Part shown: one piece after another, positions 59,164 to 64,000 of the stretch | Layout of the letters: each line of letters starts with the position of its first letter | Position numbering within the stretch: position 1 is the stretch's first letter | From: Evansella caseinilytica | GTDB lineage: Bacteria > Bacillota > Bacilli > Bacillales > Salisediminibacteriaceae | DNA length: 64,000 nucleotides | Assembly (NCBI RefSeq): GCF_900107275.1 | Contig: NZ_FNPI01000014.1 | Coordinates: forward strand, 89,400-153,399 | Direction: 5' to 3' | Program-made: the position numbers and the translations under genes | The notes under the pieces: model-generated | Databases searched by the model: none | Told to the model about the DNA's origin: nothing | What the model saw: only the letters and a program-made list of their open reading frames with translations

Positions 59164-59909
59164 ATCAAACATTTGTCCACTTCATCATTCAGAGACAAGA
59201 TGGTCCGGATTCAAAGCCATATATTGAAGAATTTCATGTTCCATATCGTCCGAGTATGAATATCATCTCGGCATTAATGGAAATAAGGAAGAACCCCGTC
59301 ACTCGCGATGGGGAGGAAACAACACCTGTCCAGTGGGAATCAGTGTGCCTTGAAGAAGTCTGTGGAGCCTGTTCAATGCTGATTAATGGAAGACCTAAAC
59401 AGGCCTGTTCGACTCTTATTGATACAATTGAACAGCCGATACGATTGGCCCCGTTAAAAACATTTCCTTGTGAGAGGGATTTAATAGTTGATCGGCAACG
59501 GATGTTTGCTTCCTTAATGAAGGTTAAAGCATGGATCGAAATTGATGGTACCCATGATCTTGGCCCGGGACCACGAATGTCCGAAGAGGATAGACAGTGG
59601 GCATACGAATTAAGTAAATGTATGACATGCGGTCTATGTTTCGAGGCCTGCCCCAACGTGAATGACAAGTCGCCTTTTATCGGGCCGGCTCCGTTATCAC
59701 AAGTCAGATTATTTAATACTCATCCGACTGGGAAAATGCAGGCTTCACATCGACTGGAAAGTATTATGCTGGATGGAGGAATTACATCATGTGGTAACTC
59801 TGGGAACTGTTCGGAAGTGTGTCCAAAAGAAATACCTCTTACACACTCCATTGCAGCCCTTAACAAATCCACTACAGCTTATTCATTCAAAAGATTTTTT
59901 GTAAAATGA
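59160..59909 (+). CDS. Succinate dehydrogenase/fumarate reductase iron-sulfur subunit
   Basis: A 249-residue subunit. The [2Fe-2S] Cys are in CLEEVCGACSMLINGRPKQA, and later clusters in CMTCGLCFEACP and CGNSGNCSEVCPKEI. It conducts electrons between flavin and heme b. Last gene of dcu-aspA-sdhCAB. Confidence 0.94.
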   Translation: MNQTFVHFIIQRQDGPDSKPYIEEFHVPYRPSMNIISALMEIRKNPVTRDGEETTPVQWESVCLEEVCGACSMLINGRPKQACSTLIDTIEQPIRLAPLKTFPCERDLIVDRQRMFASLMKVKAWIEIDGTHDLGPGPRMSEEDRQWAYELSKCMTCGLCFEACPNVNDKSPFIGPAPLSQVRLFNTHPTGKMQASHRLESIMLDGGITSCGNSGNCSEVCPKEIPLTHSIAALNKSTTAYSFKRFFVK

Positions 59910-59944
59910 GTTATTCATAATAACCAATCGTTAAGAATTTAAAG

Positions 59945-60240
59945 TGTGTGTTCAAAAAGGGGAACATAGCAGCGGCAAGAAGATCGAGGCGCGGCAGGCT
60001 CAAGCAACGTAGCGTACACCAATACGTCGTGAGTTGCTTAGTGACAACGCAACGATGAGATTTGCAGGCGCTGTTTCCCGAAATTTTTGAACATCCGCTT
60101 AAAGAGCGTGTTTAAAAAGGCAATGGTGCCACACGATGCGCCGACTGCGAGAAAACTACTCACAGCCAGCCTGAAAAGAATGCATCGGCTTCACTCATTG
60201 CTTCACATTTGTTCAAAAAGATTAAAACCGATCTTTTTAT
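59945..60240. repeat. Three-part repeat mosaic after the sdh/frd genes
   Basis: Family-2 element (59945-60095), GCAATGG element (60106-60206; CCGACTGCGAGAAAACTACT), then a truncated TTTGTTCAAAAAGATTAAAA hairpin. Same order as 53645-53958, so the dcu-sdh operon is flanked on both sides by direct copies. Confidence 0.75.
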
Positions 60241-60414
60241 ACGGAAACTAAGAGATTTCCCATAGTTTCATTCATTGTGGTGTCTGTAAAGACATGGTAG
60301 TTTTGAACAAATACTTAAAGTATTTAACACAACCGGCCTAGATCTCCTACCTGAAAAAGAACTTTTCTTTTTTAGGCGGGAGAGAGGCAAGGCCTCTTTT
60401 TTTGGGAAGTGTAA

Positions 60415-60489
60415 ATCCATTTCAACGTAATCAATGACATTACCATCCCGCAGGATCTTATTGACAATGTTTTCGAAGTGGAGAGGTGA
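60415..60489 (+). pseudogene. 3' fragment of a DUF6612-like lipoprotein gene
   Basis: The frame FNVINDITIPQDLIDNVFEV then ER and a stop matches the C-terminus of the lipoprotein at 50141 (FNDMDDITIPQDVIDNAVEL). A stop codon cuts the frame just upstream. It lies downstream of a repeat mosaic, as the intact gene also lies near one, suggesting recombination between repeats. Confidence 0.6.
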
Positions 60490-60548
60490 ATTTTTACAAC
60501 GTGGTGAAGCTGCGCTGCTTCCCGCTAAGCATCCACTTTCACATATCA

Positions 60549-61355
60549 TCATAAGCCAAGAATCTGCTTCTTTTTTGCGTTAAATTCCTTTTCGGAAATA
60601 ATGCCTTCATCCAATAACTCCTTATACTTTTTAAGCTCGTCCGCACCAGAGAGAGACGCTTGTAGAATTTGCGGCGCATATAATTGGTTTTGGTACGATT
60701 CAATCAGAGCCTTTGCCCTTTTAAAGTCTTCGAATTGGTGTTTATTACTAATAGCAATCGTATTCTGATCATCAATAGCTGAGAAACTGCTTCTGCTTTG
60801 ATTTTCGCTAGAGCCTTGAAACGTAAACTGGATGTAGCCAGATGTCATTTTCGGTTCTTTGAGTTGGGTGCTGCTAATCGCACGAATGTTAATTGTCTTT
60901 TCTCCTTTACCCCTTGTATGGAGCCAGGAATAAATAATCTTAATTTTCTCAGGTGTGACAACTAACGTTCCATTTCCGCCTTTAAAAACATCCTCCCGCG
61001 ATCCTTCTCCTTTTTCGTTTTGTTCACTTACTAGGTTCTGTTCATGCTGGAACGATTCTATTAATTCTTTTGCCTGTTCAAACTGTTTATATTGGGCTTC
61101 ATCATTAATCATGATCGAATATTCATCACCCATCGCAGCAAAAGCACCCTTTTTCTTTTTCGAGCCTTCAAGGATAAGCTGTATGTAACCTTGAGACAAA
61201 AATATCGGCTTTTTTAGCTTAATGCTTTTAATGGAGTCAAGGGGGATTTCCTTTTCTCCTTGCCCGCCAGAGTGCCGGTTGGCATAGATGACTTTTACTG
61301 TTTCTGGTGTAACGACTAATGATCCGTTCCATCCTTCAAACATTTGTTCACCCAA
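60549..61355 (-). CDS. Tandem DUF4429 domains with C-terminal SHOCT
   Basis: A 268-residue cytoplasmic protein. Two PH-like DUF4429 repeats (about 3-98 and 120-222) each open with (E/K)GxNG(S/T)LVVTPE and contain a GEKxI motif, SGYIQ(L/F) and FExAKxLIES. The end ALSGADELKKYKELLDEGII (here SLSGADELKKYKELLDEGII) is a SHOCT domain, which often ends such proteins. Function unknown; perhaps a membrane-proximal adaptor. The TTG start at 61355 has an AAAGGAGG site 7 bp before it. Confidence 0.8.
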   Translation of the reverse strand: MGEQMFEGWNGSLVVTPETVKVIYANRHSGGQGEKEIPLDSIKSIKLKKPIFLSQGYIQLILEGSKKKKGAFAAMGDEYSIMINDEAQYKQFEQAKELIESFQHEQNLVSEQNEKGEGSREDVFKGGNGTLVVTPEKIKIIYSWLHTRGKGEKTINIRAISSTQLKEPKMTSGYIQFTFQGSSENQSRSSFSAIDDQNTIAISNKHQFEDFKRAKALIESYQNQLYAPQILQASLSGADELKKYKELLDEGIISEKEFNAKKKQILGL

Positions 61356-61540
61356 AGGAATTCCTCCTTTACATGTATAGATTCTCCTTTAATACTAACA
61401 TATCTTTATATTAACTCGTTATTTCCTAAATATTATTTATCGAACACTGGAACTAAATGAGGGATAAACGTGGCATTTATAATGGATTCATGTATGACTG
61501 TCACTGCTCCATCCGATTCGAAAAACGTTAAATTTTTACA
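61356..61540. other. Short gap, no feature supported
   Basis: AT-rich; contains the promoter region for the DUF4429 gene, without a clear consensus. Confidence 0.3.
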
Positions 61541-61590
61541 AAACAAAAAAACCTTACATTCCATTACTGAAACATAAAGTCTTATGTAAG
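61541..61590 (-). terminator. Terminator of the rRNA/tRNA operon
   Basis: On the minus strand CTTACAT pairs with ATGTAAG, followed by GTTTTTTTGTTTTG, directly after tRNA-Lys. Confidence 0.7.
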
Positions 61591-61594
61591 ATAA

Positions 61595-61670
61595 TGGTGA
61601 GCCATGAAGGACTCGAACCTTCGACCCTCTGATTAAAAGTCAGATGCTCTACCAACTGAGCTAATGGCTC
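61595..61670 (-). tRNA. tRNA-Lys (TTT)
   Basis: 76-nt cloverleaf with encoded CCA; loop CTTTTAA. Its first 16 nt occur three more times upstream in tandem repeats. Confidence 0.96.
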
Positions 61671-62150
61671 GTAGTTATTTCTTAGATGTCTCTCATGATG
61701 CTTTCGGACGATGTTTTGCTTCGTAGTCTTCCCTGTTTCTTCCTCTGCCAGCTTTGCTTCGTCGTCGGATCCGTCGAAACAACTCGATGCCTTTTCCGTG
61801 ACGTAACGCTCGTCACTGAGCTAATGGCTCGTAGTTATTTCTTAGATGTCTCTCATGATGCTTTCGGACGATGTTTTGCTTCGTAGTCTTCCCTGTTTCT
61901 TCCTCTGCCAGCTTTGCTTCGTCGTCGGATCCGTCGAAACAACTCGATGCCTTTTCCGTGACGTAACGCTCGTCACTGAGCTAATGGCTCGTAGTTATTT
62001 CTTAGATGTCTCTCATGATGCTTTCGGACGATGTTTTGCTTCGTAGTCTTCCCTGTTTCTTCCTCTGCCAGCTTTGCTTCGTCGTCGGATCCGTCGAAAC
62101 AACTCGATGCCTTTTCCGTGACGTAACGCTCGTCACTGAGCTAATGGCTC
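61671..62150. repeat. Three tandem 160-bp units carrying the tRNA-Lys 5' end
   Basis: Units 61671-61830, 61831-61990 and 61991-62150 look identical. Each has about 144 bp of spacer (landmarks CTTAGATGTCTCTCATGATG, CCTGTTTCTTCCTCTGCCAG, GATCCGTCGAAACAACTCGA) and ends with GCTCGTC plus the reverse complement of GAGCCATTAGCTCAGT, the first 16 nt of tRNA-Lys. The spacer belongs to the CTTCCTCTGC family also present at 18779 and 45782. Confidence 0.9.
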
Positions 62151-62170
62151 GTAGCTTTATATGATTAAAC

Positions 62171-62245
62171 TGGTGACCCGTACGGGATTCGAACCCGTGT
62201 TACCGCCGTGAAAGGGCGGTGTCTTAACCACTTGACCAACGGGCC
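62171..62245 (-). tRNA. tRNA-Glu (TTC)
   Basis: 75-nt cloverleaf with CCA; loop CTTTCAC. Confidence 0.96.
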
Positions 62246-62252
62246 ATTGTTC

Positions 62253-62344
62253 TGGCGGAGAAGGAGGGATTTGAACCCTCGCGCCGCTTACACGACCTAC
62301 ACCCTTAGCAGGGGCGCCTCTTCAGCCACTTGAGTACTTCTCCC
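62253..62344 (-). tRNA. tRNA-Ser (GCT)
   Basis: 92 nt with long variable arm and CCA; loop CTGCTAA. Confidence 0.96.
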
Positions 62345-62349
62345 AAATA

Positions 62350-62425
62350 TGGCTCCACAGGTAGGACTCGAACCTACGACCGATCGGTTAACAGCCGATT
62401 GCTCTACCGACTGAGCTACTGTGGA
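62350..62425 (-). tRNA. tRNA-Asn (GTT)
   Basis: 76 nt with CCA; loop CTGTTAA. Confidence 0.96.
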
Positions 62426-62432
62426 AAAATGA

Positions 62433-62509
<77 letters not shown>

Positions 62510-62539
62510 CAATTACTTACTTTTTATGTGGTGATTAAT

Positions 62540-62613
62540 TGGAGCGGGTGATGAGAATCGAACTCACGACATCAGCTTGGAAGGCTGAGGTTTTACCACT
62601 AAACTACACCCGC
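62540..62613 (-). tRNA. tRNA-Gly (TCC)
   Basis: 74 nt with CCA; loop CTTCCAA. Its 5' 31 nt are duplicated at 62761-62791. Confidence 0.96.
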
Positions 62614-62791
62614 ACTTTTACAACTTTATTTTATTGTTTCAAACTGTGTTTTGCGCTTATTAAACGCCTTCCTTCTTTCCATGTCTCTTCCTCTGCCAGC
62701 ATCGCTTCGTGGGCTTATCCGTCGAGACAACTCGCAACCTTTTCTCGATGTAACGCTCGTGGCTGAGGTTTTACCACTAAACTACACCCGC
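62614..62791. repeat. Repeat element plus duplicated tRNA-Gly 5' half
   Basis: 62681-62760 is a CTTCCTCTGC-family element (GCATCGCTTCGTGGGCTTAT, CCGTCGAGACAACTCGCAAC, ending GTAACGCTCGT). It is followed at 62761-62791 by a copy of the first 31 nt of tRNA-Gly (TCC), 178 bp from the original. The copy lacks the rest of the tRNA and cannot fold. Confidence 0.85.
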
Positions 62792-62808
62792 ATATTTTGC
62801 TTATATAA

Positions 62809-62885
62809 TGGCGCGCCCGAGAGGAGTCGAACCCCTAACCTTTTGATCCGTAGTCAAACGCTCTATCCAATTGAGCTACGGGCGC
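62809..62885 (-). tRNA. tRNA-Arg (ACG)
   Basis: 77 nt with CCA; loop CTACGGA. Confidence 0.96.
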
Positions 62886-62888
62886 ATC

Positions 62889-62963
62889 TGGAGCGGAAGA
62901 CGGGATTCGAACCCGCGACCCCCACCTTGGCAAGGTGATATTCTACCACTGAACTACTTCCGC
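62889..62963 (-). tRNA. tRNA-Gly (GCC)
   Basis: 75 nt with CCA; loop TTGCCAA. Confidence 0.96.
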
Positions 62964-62967
62964 AATA

Positions 62968-63042
62968 TGGCTGGGCTAGCAGGATTCGAACCTACGAATG
63001 ACGGAGTCAAAGTCCGTTGCCTTACCACTTGGCTATAGCCCA
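62968..63042 (-). tRNA. tRNA-Gln (TTG)
   Basis: 75 nt with CCA; loop CTTTGAC. Confidence 0.96.
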
Positions 63043-63052
63043 TTGAATCAGT

Positions 63053-63129
63053 TGGGGCGGCTGATGGGAATCGAACCCACGAATGCCGGAACCACAATCC
63101 GGTGCGTTAACCACTTCGCCACAACCGCC
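63053..63129 (-). tRNA. tRNA-His (GTG)
   Basis: 77 nt with CCA and the extra 5' G paired to C73; loop TTGTGGT. Confidence 0.96.
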
Positions 63130-63144
63130 GCAATTATTTATTTT

Positions 63145-63218
63145 TGGCAGGGGCAGTAGGAATCGAACCCACACCAAAGGTTTTGGAGACCTTCGTTCTA
63201 CCGTTAAACTATGCCCCT
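63145..63218 (-). tRNA. tRNA-Trp (CCA)
   Basis: 74 nt with CCA; loop CTCCAAA. Confidence 0.96.
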
Positions 63219-63233
63219 AAAATAACAATCTAA

Positions 63234-63318
63234 TGGTGGAGGGGGACGGATTCGAACCGCCGAACCCTGAGGGAGCGGATTTACAGTCCGCCGCGTTTAG
63301 CCACTTCGCTACCCCTCC
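63234..63318 (-). tRNA. tRNA-Tyr (GTA)
   Basis: 85 nt with long variable arm and CCA; loop CTGTAAA. Confidence 0.96.
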
Positions 63319-63356
63319 AAAAAAAATTAAGAAACCTTTTTTTGATATACAGTTTA

Positions 63357-63432
63357 TGGCGGTCCCGACGGGAATCGAACCCGCGATCTCCTGCGTGACA
63401 GGCAGGCATGTTAACCGCTACACCACGGGACC
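63357..63432 (-). tRNA. tRNA-Asp (GTC)
   Basis: 76 nt with CCA; loop CTGTCAC. Confidence 0.96.
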
Positions 63433-63439
63433 TGAAATA

Positions 63440-63532
63440 TGGCGGAGGAAGAGGGATTCGAACCCCCGCGGGCTTTAACACCCCTGTCGGTTTTCAAGAC
63501 CGATCCCTTCAGCCGGACTTGGGTATTCCTCC
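63440..63532 (-). tRNA. tRNA-Ser (TGA)
   Basis: 93 nt with long variable arm and CCA; loop CTTGAAA. Confidence 0.96.
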
Positions 63533-63549
63533 GAATATTAACAAACATT

Positions 63550-63626
63550 TGGTAGCGGCGGAGGGGATCGAACCCCCGACCTCACGGGTATGAACCGTAC
63601 GCTCTAGCCAGCTGAGCTACACCGCC
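63550..63626 (-). tRNA. tRNA-Met (CAT), elongator type
   Basis: 77 nt with CCA; loop TTCATAC. The anticodon stem lacks the three G-C pairs of initiator tRNA and it resembles elongator Met; a tRNA-Ile with modified CAT is the main alternative. Confidence 0.9.
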
Positions 63627-63647
63627 AAATATAATCTTCTAAATTAA

Positions 63648-63723
63648 TGGTGGAGCCTAGCGGGATCGAACCGCTGACCTCCTGCGTGCAAGGCAGGCGC
63701 TCTCCCAGCTGAGCTAAGGCCCC
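63648..63723 (-). tRNA. tRNA-Ala (TGC)
   Basis: 76 nt with CCA; loop TTTGCAC/CTTGCAC type giving TGC. First tRNA after the 5S gene. Its 5' end is repeated 160 bp upstream. Confidence 0.95.
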
Positions 63724-63883
63724 GTCGTTTTTTCTTAGACGCTTATTCCGTTGCTTACGGACGATGCTTTCCTTCGCCGTCTTTCCCTGTTTCTTCCTCT
63801 GCTCGTATCGCTTCGATGCGGATTCGTCGAAACAACTCGATGCCTTTTCTGTGACGCTTTCCTCGTAGCTGAGCTAAGACCCC
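63724..63883. repeat. 160-bp element plus duplicated tRNA-Ala 5' end
   Basis: The spacer (GTCGTTTTTTCTTAGACGCT, CCTGTTTCTTCCTCTGCTCG, ATTCGTCGAAACAACTCGAT) resembles the tRNA-Lys unit and is followed by the reverse complement of GGGGTCTTAGCTCAGCT, matching the tRNA-Ala 5' end with one change. Length is again 160 bp. Confidence 0.85.
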
Positions 63884-63909
63884 GTCGTTTTTTTTAGATG
63901 CAAAGTAAA

Positions 63910-64000
<91 letters not shown>

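Noticed and set aside
60268..60552. 94-codon minus-strand frame
   Set aside because: It is antisense to the lipoprotein fragment and repeat DNA, with no sensible product.
61686..62046. Two identical 66-codon plus-strand frames in the tRNA region
   Set aside because: They are created by the 160-bp tandem repeat and read antisense through the tRNA-Lys 5' end; no ribosome sites.
61671..62150. CRISPR-like array
   Set aside because: The repeat is 160 bp, without short unique spacers, and contains a tRNA end; this is a tandem duplication.
63550..63626. Initiator tRNA-fMet
   Set aside because: The anticodon stem TACGG/CCGTG lacks the three consecutive G-C pairs of initiators.

Overview
The window looks like a low-GC Firmicute of the family Bacillaceae, probably a facultatively anaerobic, soil- or soda-type bacillus. 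The evidence is strong AGGAGG ribosome sites, a Bacillus-subtilis-like gene block (yugO, yugN, pgi, yugJ/K, yuzA, yugI, yugH/alaT, yugG/alaR), LicT/RAT antitermination, a CIRCE element, ECF-sigma promoters of the TGAAAC-N16-CGTC type, and a 5S rRNA followed by a long tRNA cluster. I cannot name a species.

Layout. (1) 1-2.3 kb: a partial GH52 beta-xylosidase running off the left edge (minus strand), a decayed GH43 xylosidase remnant, and a XylR-type operator with a cre-like site. (2) 3.3-7.4 kb: a sulfur/persulfide-handling cluster (TusA-like, membrane rhodanese, DsrE-like; divergent CoA-disulfide-reductase/rhodanese fusion; a rhodanese remnant), with repeated ATACC/GGTAT operator-like sites. 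(3) 8-16 kb: two paralogous secreted proteins of unknown function, then an FtsX-type ABC transporter plus a membrane PASTA protein. All three units have ECF-sigma promoters, so this is the best candidate for an undescribed envelope system. Two tandemly duplicated lipoproteins follow. (4) 16-18.4 kb: AraC regulator and divergent GH4 alpha-galactosidase. (5) 19.2-23.4 kb: a 1406-residue BadF/HgdC-type dehydratase-activase fusion. (6) YajQ and HtpG, the latter with a perfect CIRCE. (7) 27.5-32.3 kb: beta-glucoside operon licT - bglP-type PTS - phospho-beta-glucosidase with two RAT/terminators. (8) 32.6-41 kb: tRNA-Ala and the yug block. (9) 41.6-45 kb: fixABCX electron-bifurcating complex. (10) 46-51 kb: yxlEFG-like ABC system, a three-domain NlpC/P60 protein, a DUF6612-like lipoprotein. 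(11) 51.3-59.9 kb: GlnK/GlnL-like two-component pair divergent from dcu - aspA - sdh/frdCAB, i.e. aspartate import, deamination to fumarate, and fumarate reduction or succinate oxidation. (12) 60.5 kb to the end: a DUF4429/SHOCT protein, then 16 tRNAs and a partial 5S rRNA on the minus strand.

The intergenic regions are full of short dispersed repeats in at least four families, often joined into mosaics. They sit in regulator-target gaps, inside leader regions, and next to gene remnants. One family is embedded in the tRNA cluster together with duplicated 5' ends of tRNA-Lys (three tandem 160-bp units), tRNA-Gly and tRNA-Ala. Genes work mainly toward plant-polysaccharide use, envelope stress, sulfur trafficking and low-oxygen energy metabolism. 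Everything was read by eye; family names rest on motif recognition, not database searches.
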